47,653 bases of DNA from Plectonema radiosum NIES-515 (lineage in GTDB: Bacteria > Cyanobacteriota > Cyanobacteriia > Cyanobacteriales > Nostocaceae). Below the pieces are notes generated by a model. That model made no database searches. It saw nothing but the letters and a program-made list of their open reading frames with translations, and was not told where the DNA came from. The stretch spans positions 1 to 47,653 of the forward strand of contig NZ_JAOWRF010000083.1 of NCBI RefSeq assembly GCF_025753815.1, in the 5' to 3' direction. A program made the position numbers and the translations under genes. Shown piece by piece: positions 26,135 to 35,570 of this stretch (position 1 is its first letter; each line of letters begins with the position of its first letter).

Positions 26135-26386
26135 CCAACTCCCAACTCCCAACTCCCAACTCCCAACTCCCAACTCCAAACTCCCAACTCCCAACTCCCA
26201 ACTCCCAACTCCCAACTCCAAACTCCCAACTCCAAACTCCAAACTCCAAACTCCAAACTCCTAACTCCAAACTCCTAACTCCAAACTCCTAACTCCTAAC
26301 TCCTAACTCCTAACTCCCAACTCCCAACTCCCAACTCCCAACTCCCAACTCCCAACTCCCAACTCCCAACTCCCAACTCCTAACTC
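26135..26386. repeat. Heptamer tandem repeat (CCAACTC)n with variants
   Basis: About 36 units of CCAACTC, with CAAACTC and CTAACTC variants, fill the gap between the convergent recQ and pheS. A matching frame at 26062-26292 is a product of the repeat, not a gene. Such short tandemly repeated repetitive sequences are typical of Nostocales. Confidence 0.92.
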
Positions 26387-26388
26387 TT

Positions 26389-27390
26389 TTAAAACTGCCG
26401 TAAAAAGCGCAAATCGCTATTGTACAATCTGCGAATATCATCCATTTGGTGTAGCACCATCGCAAAGCGTTCAACACCAAAACCGGCGGCAAATCCAGTG
26501 TAAACTTCTGGGTCGTAACCTACAGCTTTCAGCACATTAGGATCGACCATACCGCAGCCCATAACTTCTAACCAGCGACCATTCCACTGCAAATCGACTT
26601 CCGCAGAAGGTTCTGTAAACGGGAAATAACTGGCACGGAAGCGAATTGGTAGCTCACCAAACATTGCTTCTAAAAACAACTTAATAGTGCCTTTGAGGTC
26701 TGTAAAAGTTAGTCCTTCGTCAATTGCTAAAAGTTCGATTTGATGAAAAACTGCTGAGTGGGTAGCGTCTACATCATCTTTCCGATAAACTCGTCCTGGG
26801 GCTACAATCCGAATCGGTGGTTCTTCGGCTTCCATGTAACGAATTTGTACACAGGAAGTTTGAGTACGTAGGAGATTTCCGTCTGGGAGGTAGAAAGTAT
26901 CCTGCATATCACGGGCAGGGTGGTCGGGGGGGGTATTCAGAGCCTCAAAGTTGTAGTAATCTGTTTCCATCTCTGGACCTTGAGCCACGGTGTAGCCCAT
27001 ACCGACAAAGATATCCAGCGCTTGGTCGATAATGCCATTGAGGGGATGAATACGTCCTTGAGGGCTGTAAATTCCCGGCATTGTTACATCTAGAGTTTCT
27101 GCTTCTAGTTGTGCGTGAATTTGAGCAGCTTCTAAAGAAGCGCGTTGTTTGTCTAAACTAGTTTGAAGGGTTTCTTTGACTGTATTGCCGATCGCCCCAA
27201 TTGAGGGTCGTTCTTCGGCACTTAATTGTCCCATACTCCGTAACAGCGTGGACAATTCCCCTTTTTTCCCAAGGTAGCCGACTCTTAGTTCTTCTAAGCG
27301 TTCTAAGCTATCGGCAGAGAAGATCGCTTTTTCTCCTTCAATTCGCAGTGCTAAAAGTTGAGCCTCTAAATTGCTCGGCTGATTCGTCAT
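26389..27390 (-). CDS. pheS: Phenylalanine-tRNA ligase alpha subunit
   Basis: The 333-residue protein has the helical N-terminal arm ([22 protein letters not shown]), then [38 protein letters not shown], motif 2 [21 protein letters not shown] and motif 3 [16 protein letters not shown], all of PheS. It charges tRNA-Phe as part of an alpha2-beta2 enzyme. PheT is not adjacent, as is common in cyanobacteria. The stop lies three bases from the heptamer array. Confidence 0.96.
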   Translation of the reverse strand: MTNQPSNLEAQLLALRIEGEKAIFSADSLERLEELRVGYLGKKGELSTLLRSMGQLSAEERPSIGAIGNTVKETLQTSLDKQRASLEAAQIHAQLEAETLDVTMPGIYSPQGRIHPLNGIIDQALDIFVGMGYTVAQGPEMETDYYNFEALNTPPDHPARDMQDTFYLPDGNLLRTQTSCVQIRYMEAEEPPIRIVAPGRVYRKDDVDATHSAVFHQIELLAIDEGLTFTDLKGTIKLFLEAMFGELPIRFRASYFPFTEPSAEVDLQWNGRWLEVMGCGMVDPNVLKAVGYDPEVYTGFAAGFGVERFAMVLHQMDDIRRLYNSDLRFLRQF

Positions 27391-27636
27391 TTCTTACAGT
27401 TATTAGTCATTGGTCAACAGTCAACAGTCAACAGTCATTGGAAAAATGACGCTAGACAAAAACCTTGATATGCCATTGATGAGTCAAAGGCAAGGGTTAA
27501 AGCAAACCTCTTTTTACCAGTTTAAAGGCTATTGTCCAAGGGAAGCATGTTTTTTTGTTCTTTGCCTGTGATGCCTGACATTGACAATTGTCTCTTAACT
27601 ATTGACTATTGACTATTGACTATTGATTGAAGACTT

Positions 27637-28434
27637 ATGAAATTATTAATTAGCAATGATGACGGGGTTGCGGCTTTAGGGATTCGGACTTTAGCCAATT
27701 GTTTGGCACAAGCTGGTCATGATGTGACTGTAGTGTGCCCGGATCGCGAGCGATCGGCAACCGGACACGGACTAACTTTACACCAACCAATTCGCGCCGA
27801 AATCATTGAATCTGTCTTTCATCCTGCTGTGAATGCCTGGGCTTGCGATGGTACTCCCTCTGATTGTGTTAAATTAGCGCTGTGGGCTTTGCTTGAGTCT
27901 CCCCCTGATTTGGTTGTTTCTGGCATTAATCAAGGCGCTAATTTGGGAACCGAAATTCTTTATTCCGGAACTGTTTCCGCCGCAATGGAGGGTATAATTG
28001 AAGGTATTCCCAGTGTGGCACTGAGTCTTACTAGTCACACCTGTAAAGATTTTCAACCTGCTGCTAACTTTGCAAAAATTTTGGTAGATCAAATATCGGC
28101 GAACCCCTTACCAGAATTGATGTTGCTTAACGTCAACATTCCTGCCATCAACTGGTCAGAAATTGCTGGAGTGACTATCACCCGTCAGGGAGTGCGACGG
28201 TACGTAGATGTTTTTGACAAGCGCATCGATCCGCGTGGAAAAACATACTACTGGCTAACCGGAGAAGTTTTAGAAGATGTGGAACCGCCATCGGATTTAA
28301 ACTTACCACAAAATGTGCCTACTGACGTGGATGTTATCCGTAAAAACTACATCAGTATAACGCCATTGCAATATAATCTCACCTATGCAGGTGGCGTTAA
28401 TCACTTGTCTGAGTGGGAATTTAAGTTGACTTGA
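27637..28434 (+). CDS. surE: 5'/3'-nucleotidase SurE
   Basis: The 265-residue protein begins [20 protein letters not shown] (Asp-Asp metal ligands), followed by [45 protein letters not shown] and NVNIPAINW, a full SurE. It removes phosphate from nucleoside monophosphates and other phosphates. Upstream, the sequence is filled with TATTGAC direct repeats (27597-27625), mirrored by GTCAACA repeats at 27412-27436 near pheS. Confidence 0.95.
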   Translation: MKLLISNDDGVAALGIRTLANCLAQAGHDVTVVCPDRERSATGHGLTLHQPIRAEIIESVFHPAVNAWACDGTPSDCVKLALWALLESPPDLVVSGINQGANLGTEILYSGTVSAAMEGIIEGIPSVALSLTSHTCKDFQPAANFAKILVDQISANPLPELMLLNVNIPAINWSEIAGVTITRQGVRRYVDVFDKRIDPRGKTYYWLTGEVLEDVEPPSDLNLPQNVPTDVDVIRKNYISITPLQYNLTYAGGVNHLSEWEFKLT

Positions 28435-28742
28435 ATAATTTATGCACAAGCGAGGTAGAAAAGCTTGTTAAATGCATGACAAAAAAATTTAGGCTATAAA
28501 GTAGGAGCACTCTTGTAAAAAGATGATACATATACGCCGAAAAAAGTCAATAAATTTGCCTTGCAGGCTCCAATCAAAAGCAAGAGCAAGATAACCAAAT
28601 TAAGCAAAACTTCCAAAAGGGTATGCTGTTTTCCCAATAAATTCTCCGTCTGACAAAGCGCGGAGATACAGCATAAACTTGACAAAATAAGTAACAATTT
28701 CTTTTATCGATCGCCCGCTCAGTATGCAGCAAGGCAACACCC
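28435..28742. other. Intergenic region between surE and the MBL gene
   Basis: A 67-codon minus frame (28494-28697) encodes a very hydrophobic peptide (LLEVLLNLVILLLLLIGACK) but has no family likeness or clear ribosome site. I leave it as possible but unproven. Nothing else is visible. Confidence 0.35.
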
Positions 28743-29642
28743 ATGTCTAGTAGGATAGAGAATCAATTTACCGTACAATTTTGGGGCGTTCGCGGCAGCA
28801 TCCCCAGTCCAGGATTACATACCGTTCGTTACGGGGGTAATACCCCTTGCGTTGAGATGCAAGTAGGCGGTAAACGCTTAATTTTCGATGGTGGTACGGG
28901 ACTGCATGTTTTGGGGCAATCGTTATTGCGCCAAATGCCCATAGAAGCTCATATATTCTTCACGCACTCGCACTGGGATCACGTGCAGGGATTTCCCTTT
29001 TTTAGCCCAGGTTTTGTCAGGGGAAATGACTTTCATATTTATGGTGCGATCGCTCCTGATGGTTCCACCGTCGAACAGCGGCTAAATGACCAAATGCTGC
29101 ATCCAAATTTTCCCGTACCTTTGCAAATCATGCAAGCAAATTTGGATTTTTACAATGTCAAAGCCGGAAAGCCAATCAAAATTAATGATATTATCGTCGA
29201 AACGGCACCTCTAAACCATCCGGGTGAAGCCGTAGGATATCGAGTTAATTGGCGGGATGGTGCGGCTGTTTATATTACTGATACTGAGCATTTTCCCGAC
29301 AGGTTGGATGAAAATGTGATGTGGCTAGCTCGTAACGCCGATATCCTCATTTATGACTCCACTTATACCGACGAGGAATATCATTCGCCAAAGTCGCCGA
29401 AAATCGGTTGGGGACATTCCACATGGCAAGAAGCTGTGAAAATAGCCAAAGCAGCTAACGTCAAAACTTTGGTAATTTTCCACCACGATCCAGCACACGA
29501 CGATGAATTTTTGGATCGTGTCGGTCAAGAAGCGGCAGTGCAATTTCCTGGTGCGATCATGGCACGGGAAACAATGCAACTTCAGGTTCCCATATCCATG
29601 CCCTTATCAGAACCTATTCCTGTTAGTGAGTTTTCTGCTTAA
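28743..29642 (+). CDS. MBL-fold metallo-hydrolase
   Basis: The 299-residue protein starts VQFWGVRGSIPSPGLHTVRYGGNTPCVEM and has the metal site FTHSHWDHVQGFPFF near residue 75, VYITDTEHFPDR near 178 and IFHHDPAHDDEFLD near 245. The likeness is to the RNase Z-like group of MBL proteins annotated in bacteria as MBL-fold metallohydrolases, often linked to cyclic nucleotide or response-regulator systems. The substrate is unknown. Confidence 0.9.
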   Translation: MSSRIENQFTVQFWGVRGSIPSPGLHTVRYGGNTPCVEMQVGGKRLIFDGGTGLHVLGQSLLRQMPIEAHIFFTHSHWDHVQGFPFFSPGFVRGNDFHIYGAIAPDGSTVEQRLNDQMLHPNFPVPLQIMQANLDFYNVKAGKPIKINDIIVETAPLNHPGEAVGYRVNWRDGAAVYITDTEHFPDRLDENVMWLARNADILIYDSTYTDEEYHSPKSPKIGWGHSTWQEAVKIAKAANVKTLVIFHHDPAHDDEFLDRVGQEAAVQFPGAIMARETMQLQVPISMPLSEPIPVSEFSA

Positions 29643-29716
29643 AGGTTGTAGTCGAAGCGATAGGAGATTTTAGTTTAGATTGGTGATAAACAGCTTTATC
29701 GCCATATACCCCAACT

Positions 29717-29827
29717 ATGAGCCGCGAAACCGTTAAAGGCTGGTGTAGACAGTATGATCCCCAACTTGAATTACAGGAATGCGGGTTCTTGCGTAGGAGC
29801 GCTCTGAAGCGGATGAATGGCAGTTAA
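29717..29827 (+). CDS. Small hypothetical ORF of 36 residues
   Basis: The peptide begins MSRETVKGWCRQYDPQLELQ and ends RSALKRMNGS. Its composition is protein-like, but there is no ribosome site and I know no family. It may be a small gene or a remnant. It lies in the 299-base gap before ribF. Confidence 0.22.
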   Translation: MSRETVKGWCRQYDPQLELQECGFLRRSALKRMNGS

Positions 29828-29941
29828 GCTGAACGGCAGAAGCGAAAAGTTTGTTGAGGATGAATTTATTCTCCCGAAAACTCGCCTAGAAAAATGAATT
29901 TTTCCTGAACTGCTTCACAAACCTAAAATCCCCGAATCGAC

Positions 29942-30964
29942 GTGGTAAATCTGTCTCAAAATGGGTGTGCTGTCTGGGTTGCTTCTTCTACCGAAGGGCT
30001 GAAGACGCCTACTGCTGTTGCACTGGGCAAATTTGATGGTGTCCATCGCGGGCATCAAAAAGTAATTGCACCAATTTTGCAACAAGCAAAGAGAGAAAAT
30101 AGAGAGAAAGAAAGTAATACTAATTACATCTACTCAACAGTTGTCACCTTTTATCCCCATCCCCAAGAATTTTTTACAGGGATACCTCATGCTTTGTTGA
30201 CACCAGTGGATGAAAAAGTGCAACAGTTGCGATCGCTTGGCATCGAACAACTAGTACTATTACCCTTTGGCAAAGAATTAGCCGCGTTGACTCCCGAAGA
30301 ATTCGTAGAACAAATTCTCGTGCAACAATTGCAATGTCAGCAAATTAGCGTCGGGGAAGATTTTTGTTTTGGTAAAAAGCGCAGTGGTACCGCCAAGCAT
30401 TTACAATTTATCGCCGCCAAGTATAACATTCCCGTTACCATCGTTGCCATCCAAACTCATGCAGGCAAGGAGAGTATCACTGACACACTAGAGGAGGCTC
30501 GTATTAGCACTTCACTAATTCGTCAACATTTGGCAAACGGCAACATCGAACTAGCAAACCAACTTTTAGGGCGTCCTTATACCCTCATCGGTGTTGTCGT
30601 CCAAGGTCAACAAATTGGTAGAACTATTAACTTTCCCACCGCTAACTTACAATTACCTAAAGAAAAGTTTTTGCCCCGTCAAGGTGTTTACGCGGTTAGC
30701 GTTTGTATCGAAGACAACCAAACTTCCCCCATCAAAGGCGTAATGAATATAGGCGATCGCCCAACTGTAAATGGCACTAATCTAACTGTAGAAGTGCATC
30801 TGCTTGATTGGGTTGGCGATTTGTACGGCAAAAATCTGACAGTGCAGCTCGTCAAATTTTTGCGCCCAGAACAAAAATTTTCTTCTCTAGAAGACTTAAA
30901 AACGCAAATTCAACTTGACTGCATTGCGACAAAACAAGTGCTGAGTGGGAATACTAATGAATGA
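29942..30964 (+). CDS. ribF: Bifunctional riboflavin kinase/FAD synthetase
   Basis: The 340-residue protein has the FAD synthetase domain first (TAVALGKFDGVHRGHQKVIAPI, TFYPHPQEFF, VGEDFCFGKKRSGTAKHL) and the riboflavin kinase domain from about residue 200 (GRTINFPTANLQLPKEKFLPRQGVYAV, IGDRPTVNGTNLTVEVHLLD). It makes FMN and FAD. The start is a GTG with no strong ribosome site. The first 20 residues are variable in the family, so the start is less certain. Confidence 0.93.
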   Translation: MVNLSQNGCAVWVASSTEGLKTPTAVALGKFDGVHRGHQKVIAPILQQAKRENREKESNTNYIYSTVVTFYPHPQEFFTGIPHALLTPVDEKVQQLRSLGIEQLVLLPFGKELAALTPEEFVEQILVQQLQCQQISVGEDFCFGKKRSGTAKHLQFIAAKYNIPVTIVAIQTHAGKESITDTLEEARISTSLIRQHLANGNIELANQLLGRPYTLIGVVVQGQQIGRTINFPTANLQLPKEKFLPRQGVYAVSVCIEDNQTSPIKGVMNIGDRPTVNGTNLTVEVHLLDWVGDLYGKNLTVQLVKFLRPEQKFSSLEDLKTQIQLDCIATKQVLSGNTNE

Positions 30965-31126
30965 GAGTTAGGAGTTAGGAGTTAGGAGTTAGGAGTTAGG
31001 AGTTAGGAGTTAGGAGTTAGGAGTTAGGAGTTAGGAGTTAACTTTTGACTGTTGACTGTTGACTATTAACTGTCAATCAACAACGCTCCAACGCTCCAAC
31101 GCTCCAACGCTCCAACGCTCCAACCA
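30965..31126. repeat. Heptamer (GAGTTAG)n and octamer (CGCTCCAA)n tandem repeats
   Basis: About eleven units of GAGTTAG (the reverse complement of the CTAACTC variant seen near pheS) run from 30965 to 31041, followed by TTGACTG repeats and then about five units of CGCTCCAA to 31126. The open frame upstream of the MoxR gene passes through the second array and should not be counted as coding. Confidence 0.9.
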
Positions 31127-31142
31127 ACCATTCCCCCAGTAC

Positions 31143-32051
31143 ATGAGAGAAAAAATTGACGCCCTAACACAAAATCTCGCTCTGACCATCGTTGGCAAAA
31201 GTGAGGCAATACGCTTAGTGCTAGTTGCTTTGCTAGGTGGTGGTCACGCTTTACTAGAAGATGTCCCCGGAGTCGGTAAAACCCTGCTTGCCAAGTCTCT
31301 AGCTCGTTCTATTGATGGCAAATTTCAACGCCTGCAATGCACCCCAGATTTATTACCTACTGACATTACTGGTATCAATATTTGGAACCCAAAAAGTGGC
31401 GAATTTAGCTTTCTCCCTGGTCCAATATTTGCCAATGTGCTGCTAGCTGATGAAATCAATCGTGCGACACCCCGCACTCAGTCGGCTTTGCTGGAAGTGA
31501 TGGAAGAGGTGCAAGTAACGGTAGATGGTGTTTCTCGCGCTGTTCCGACACCGTTCTTTGTGATTGCGACTCAAAACCCCATCGAATATCAAGGTACTTT
31601 TCCCTTGCCAGAAGCGCAGATGGATCGGTTTATGCTTTCCTTGAGTTTGGGCTATCCTTCTGAGGCAGAAGAATTACAGATGCTGCAAAGCGTCGATAAA
31701 AATATCAAAGTTGCTGATTTGCAGCCTTGTATTACTTTGGCAGAGGTGCAAGAATTGCGCCAAATTTGCGCTCAGGTAAGAGTGGAAAGCTCATTACAAC
31801 AGTATATTTTGGAATTGGTGCGGGCGACGCGCCAAGATGAGGAAATTTCTCTTGGCGTCAGTCCTCGCGGTACAATGGCTCTGCAACGAGCTACTCAGGC
31901 GTTAGCTTTTCTGTTAGGACGTGATTACGCGATTCCCGATGATGTGAAGTTTCTTGCTCCTTATGTTCTTTGTCATCGTCTGATTCCAGCGGGAGGACGC
32001 AGAGCAAGAAGTGTGATGGAGCGGTTATTGCGGGCTGTGCCGATTCCATAA
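31143..32051 (+). CDS. MoxR-family AAA+ ATPase
   Basis: From the ATG at 31143 the protein has 302 residues with VALLGGGHALLEDVPGVGKTLLAKSLA (Walker A), ITGINIWNPKSGEFSFLPGPIFANVLLADEINRATPRTQSALLEVMEE (Walker B), FFVIATQNPIEYQGTFPLPEAQMDRF and SPRGTMALQRATQALA. MoxR ATPases act as chaperones for assembly of metal enzymes or membrane complexes, usually next to a von Willebrand A or DUF58 gene, which is not seen here. The upstream 28 codons of the frame are tandem repeat, so the ATG after the repeats is the start. Confidence 0.92.
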   Translation: MREKIDALTQNLALTIVGKSEAIRLVLVALLGGGHALLEDVPGVGKTLLAKSLARSIDGKFQRLQCTPDLLPTDITGINIWNPKSGEFSFLPGPIFANVLLADEINRATPRTQSALLEVMEEVQVTVDGVSRAVPTPFFVIATQNPIEYQGTFPLPEAQMDRFMLSLSLGYPSEAEELQMLQSVDKNIKVADLQPCITLAEVQELRQICAQVRVESSLQQYILELVRATRQDEEISLGVSPRGTMALQRATQALAFLLGRDYAIPDDVKFLAPYVLCHRLIPAGGRRARSVMERLLRAVPIP

Positions 32052-32169
32052 ATCTGGTTTCTCGTTCCCAGGTTCTACCTGGGATAGGACTTACGCACTG
32101 TTTTGTCGTCATTAATGCTATTCACCAAACAGTGGACAAAACTAAACATCTAGTTCAGCCACTGGACAG

Positions 32170-32345
32170 ATAGCCAGCCAAGCGCGAAAGCTACGTTTTG
32201 AGAATCATGACACCTACAAGTGCTTTCTTTTCTTGTAGCTCTGTCGTCAAAGATTAAACAGGTCTATTTGGTTAAACCAGTGTCCTTGACCTAACAAGTT
32301 CTCAAAACATTGGCGAGGAAAACCTTACCCCAGTAATGGGAGGAC
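32170..32345 (+). ncRNA. Putative omega-RNA scaffold of the IscB element
   Basis: The segment just upstream of iscB can fold with a closing stem GTTTTGAGAA (32195-32204) pairing with TTCTCAAAAC (32299-32308), enclosing a hairpin CTACAAG/CTTGTAG (32214-32220 and 32232-32238). It ends close to the ORF, where IscB omega-RNAs lie. In IscB systems the guide is the sequence at the 5' end of this RNA, taken from DNA next to the left end of the element. Here that end should lie near 32160-32185. Boundaries are approximate and no promoter was identified. Confidence 0.6.
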
Positions 32346-32350
32346 AATAA

Positions 32351-33659
32351 ATGTCTAATTTTGTATTTGTACTTGACACTAACAAGCAACCATTAAACCC
32401 AGCGCCGCCGGGACAAGCTAGGCGATTGCTAAAAGCAAAACAAGCTGCCGTGTATCGCCGTTATCCGTTTACAATCATCCTAAAATATGCGGTTCCTAAT
32501 TCTGAGACAGAACCACATCAGTTAAAAATAGATCCAGGTTCCAAAACCACTGGATTGGCAATTGTGCAAGGTGAGAAGGTAATCTGGGGTGCTGAATTAA
32601 CTCACCGTGGACAACAAATCAAAAACGATTTAGAGTCGCGTCGCGCTATTCGCCGCAATCGTCGTAATCGGAAAACTCGTTACCGCCAACCTAGATTTTT
32701 AAATCGTACTCGCCCTACTAGTTGGTTAGCGCCAAGCCTTAACTCTAGAGTTGAAAACATCCTAACTTGGGCTAATCGGATAACTCGATATGTGCCGATT
32801 ACTGGCATATCTCAAGAGTTGGTTAAATTTGACCTCCAAGCAATGCAAAATCCACCAAATTCAGGCTCATATTATCAGCAAGGTGAACTTGCAGGCTACG
32901 AAGTTAGGGAATATTTACTTGAGAAGTGGGGTAGGAAATGCGCTTACTGCGGTGTTGAAAATGTCCCTTTTGAAGTTGAACATATTCACCCAAAATCAAA
33001 AGGGGGTAGCGATAGAGTCTCAAACCTCACGCTTGCTTGCCGTGATTGCAATCAAGGGAAAGGGAACAAAGATATTAAGGATTTTTTAGCTAAAAAGCCT
33101 GATATTTTATCCCGTATTTTGAGACAAGCGAAACTTCCTCTTAAAGATGCAGCCGCAGTTAATTCAACTCGTTGGGCATTGCTTAAAAAACTCAAAGGGA
33201 TGGGTTTACCAGTAGAAACAGGCACAGGTGGCAGAACAAAATATAACCGTGTCCGGCTTGACTTACCCAAAACTCACTGGTTAGACGCTGCCTGCGTGGG
33301 GAATGTGGAAAGCCTGGAAGTTCTTACCGCTACGCCCTTGTTGATCGCAGCTAAGGGGTGGGGGAACCGACAAATGTGTACACAAGAGCAAATATGGCTT
33401 TCCTGTGAAACATAGAACACGGTGCAAAACGTTTTTTGGTTTCCAGACTGGCGACATGGTTCGGGCAATTCTCCCAACAGGGAAGTTTGCAGCTTCTCCT
33501 CATGTTGGCAGACTAACAGTTCGAGAAAGTGGTGTTTTTGAGATGAAGACATCGATAGGCAGAGTTAGCCCAGTTCGTCATAAATACTGTAAATCAATTC
33601 ATCGTAACGACGGTTATATGTATGGATTTTCCACAAATGTCCAACGAATCAGTGATTAG
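32351..33659 (+). pseudogene. iscB: RNA-guided endonuclease IscB, frameshifted near the C-terminus
   Basis: The first 354 codons have the PLMP domain (VFVLDTNKQPLNPAPPGQAR), RuvC-I (KIDPGSKTTGLAI), an arginine-rich bridge helix (RRNRRNRKTRYR), RuvC-II (ISQELVKFDL), an HNH domain (CAYCG then EVEHIHPKSKGGSDRVSNLT and CRDCNQGKGN) and RuvC-III (THWLDAACVG). After RQMCTQ the frame runs into TAG at 33413. In the next frame the family's end continues at once as KYGFPVKHRTRCKTFFGFQTGDMVR up to 33659. One extra base within GAGC (33386-33389) explains the break. The nuclease domains are intact, but the target-interaction end is separated, so activity is doubtful unless slippage or a sequencing error applies. 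Confidence 0.85.
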
Positions 33660-35010
33660 AGGTATAGCGATCGCATGAAGCAGAACGGTGCGAGCTGGGT
33701 TTCTTCGTACCAGATTTCTGACCACCGACGGTTCGCGCTGCCAATTTTTTTGCTGATGTTTGTGGTGACGATTTGGCACTTTTTACTGCCGTTTGTTGAT
33801 TACGTCCAGTTTTTGGTCTGTGTTTACTTATATCTTGAATTGGTTCGGACGATTCGTGTGGGTTGGGTTCAAAGCCTGCGATCGTTTCTCTGGGCAACCT
33901 AATAGCAATCAGTTTTTCAATATCCGCCAATATTTGATATTCATCAACGCACACTAGCGATACAGCTTCACCTTTTGCACCAGCACGACCAGTGCGACCA
34001 ATACGATGAACATAATCTTCCGGTACATTGGGCAGATCGAAGTTGACTACATGGGGCAACCCGCTGATGTCAAGACCCCGCGCAGCAATGTCTGTTGCCA
34101 CCAGTACCTGTAAAGTGCCATTTTTGAACTTTGTCAGAGCGAAGGTACGTGCCGACTGGCTCTTATTACCATGAATTGCCAGCGCTTGAATGCGGTCTTG
34201 TGTCAACTGCTTAACCAAACGGTCAGCTCCATGCTTCGTGCGGGTAAACACTAGCACTTGATACCACTTATCTTGCTTAATCAGATGAGCAAGTAATTGG
34301 GGCTTCTTGCGGTACTCCACCTGGTATACTTTCTGTGCCACCGTGTCGGCGGTAACGTTCCGACGTGCCACCTCGATCATCGTCGGGCGATGGAGCAGCC
34401 CTGCGGCGAGTGTCTTAATTTTATCCGAGAATGTGGCGAAAAATAGCAAATTTTGTCGCTGTTTGGGCAGGAGCGAAACGATGCGACGTATATCACGAAT
34501 AAAGCCCATGTCTAGCATTCGGTCAGCTTCATCTAACACCAAAACCTCAATACCTGACAGGTTCACTGTACCCTGCTGAACATGGTCTAGAAGTCGTCCT
34601 GGCGTAGCAACCAGAATATCTACGCCATTTCTCAAACGCCGTTTTTGCGGATTAATGCTGACACCACCGAACATTGCCATCGATCTCAACTGAAGGTATT
34701 TACCATACTCATAAACACTTTCCTGTACCTGTGCGGCGAGTTCGCGAGTTGGGGTCAGAATTAGCGCCCGAATCGGTGCGTATCCACTCTTGTTGTTTTT
34801 GAAGCTATTGTCGGACGACGACAACTGATGTAGGAGCGGCAGGGTAAAACTCGCAGTTTTTCCAGTACCAGTTTGGGCACCAGCTAGTAGATCGCCACCT
34901 GATAATACAGCAGGAATTGCCTGCATCTGGATTGGCGTGGGTTTGGTGTACCCCCGCTCGGTGACAGCACGGATAATTTCATTGGACAAGCCGAGTGTAG
35001 AAAAAGACAT
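33649..35010 (-). CDS. DEAD-box RNA helicase (RhlE-like)
   Basis: The 453-residue protein shows [14 protein letters not shown] (Q motif), [13 protein letters not shown] (I), [10 protein letters not shown] (Ia), [13 protein letters not shown] (II) and RIGRTGRAG (VI), and a basic tail rich in Ser/Lys after residue 385. It remodels RNA, as cold-inducible cyanobacterial helicases do. Motif III reads FATFS where the family has SAT. The last codons overlap the end of the IscB element on the other strand by 11 bases, so the tail may have been rewritten by that insertion. Confidence 0.92.
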   Translation of the reverse strand: MSFSTLGLSNEIIRAVTERGYTKPTPIQMQAIPAVLSGGDLLAGAQTGTGKTASFTLPLLHQLSSSDNSFKNNKSGYAPIRALILTPTRELAAQVQESVYEYGKYLQLRSMAMFGGVSINPQKRRLRNGVDILVATPGRLLDHVQQGTVNLSGIEVLVLDEADRMLDMGFIRDIRRIVSLLPKQRQNLLFFATFSDKIKTLAAGLLHRPTMIEVARRNVTADTVAQKVYQVEYRKKPQLLAHLIKQDKWYQVLVFTRTKHGADRLVKQLTQDRIQALAIHGNKSQSARTFALTKFKNGTLQVLVATDIAARGLDISGLPHVVNFDLPNVPEDYVHRIGRTGRAGAKGEAVSLVCVDEYQILADIEKLIAIRLPRETIAGFEPNPHESSEPIQDISKHRPKTGRNQQTAVKSAKSSPQTSAKKLAARTVGGQKSGTKKPSSHRSASCDRYTSNH

Positions 35011-35361
35011 AGTACTCCAGAAATAACATCAGCCTGTCGCTAATGGCGGCATCAGTCTAAGGCGGACGCTTACATGTTTGAAGGGCTAGATAGGCACTAA
35101 CGCAAAGACGCAAAGCGAATGCCGCAGTTCTGGATCATAACAAAGTTCAGTCCGTTATGCTCATTCCTGACCGCAATCCGACATCGGAAGTAGCGGTAAT
35201 TCATGAATTACCGCTACTGTTGCGGAGGCTTTTCAATTATTTTTGCGCTCATTCCTAACGAATTACAAGAAACAGACGGGAGTCTGAAAGCCCCGGAGGA
35301 ACAATTGCTACGCAATGTATTCCGTGCTTCAGACCGGGGATGAAAGACGACTCGGTAGGCT
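35011..35361. other. Intergenic region between helicase and TnpB element
   Basis: No gene is visible. It holds the three-way palindrome listed separately and, at 35291-35339, a structured segment (CCCCGG/CCGGGG outer arms around ATTGC/GCAAT) that looks like the left end of the TnpB element. GGTAGGCT/AGCCTACC (35354-35371) forms a further hairpin at the end of the small RHH gene. Confidence 0.5.
35171..35225. repeat. Three-way palindrome with a perfect 30-bp core
   Basis: The outer arms CCGCAA (35171-35176) and TTGCGG (35220-35225) enclose TCCGAcaTCGGA (35177-35188) and a perfect self-complementary 30-mer (35189-35218, half site AGTAGCGGTAATTCA). The architecture, an outer stem plus two inner hairpins, is the same as that of the element in the dnaX intein, though the sequence differs. 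Confidence 0.75.
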
Positions 35362-35514
35362 TTAGCCTACCTGTAATATATCTGCAATTTCAGGCAGAGT
35401 ATCAAGCAATTCCTCTACAACTTGGGTAATAGTTTTATCCTTTTTTGCAGCATACAACCGCAGTTTATTCATTCTGCGTTCAGTGATTCTGATGTGTAAT
35501 TCTTTTTTTGACAT
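35362..35514 (-). CDS. Small ribbon-helix-helix protein divergent from tnpB
   Basis: The 50-residue protein reads MSKKELHIRITERRMNKLRL, then YAAKKDKTITQVVEELLDTL and PEIADILQVG: a beta strand with alternating polar residues followed by two helices, the MetJ/Arc/CopG pattern. It starts 57 bases from the tnpB ATG, pointing away. A related shorter sequence stands next to a tnpA remnant at 39786-39875, so this family travels with these elements. It is probably a repressor of the tnpB promoter, which is inference. Confidence 0.72.
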   Translation of the reverse strand: MSKKELHIRITERRMNKLRLYAAKKDKTITQVVEELLDTLPEIADILQVG

Positions 35515-35570
35515 AGCGTGACACAATGACGACACATTTATGTTAGCATATAGTGAAGGAGGTAAAACAA

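Noticed and set aside
26062-26292. Open frame of 76 codons after recQ
   Set aside because: It only reads through the CCAACTC repeats; the peptide is a monotonous repeat with no start context.
26135-26386. Regular repeats that could be taken for a CRISPR array
   Set aside because: Units are 7 bases without spacers and no cas gene is present.
28494-28697. 67-codon hydrophobic minus frame
   Set aside because: No family likeness or ribosome site. It may be real but the sequence alone does not support it.
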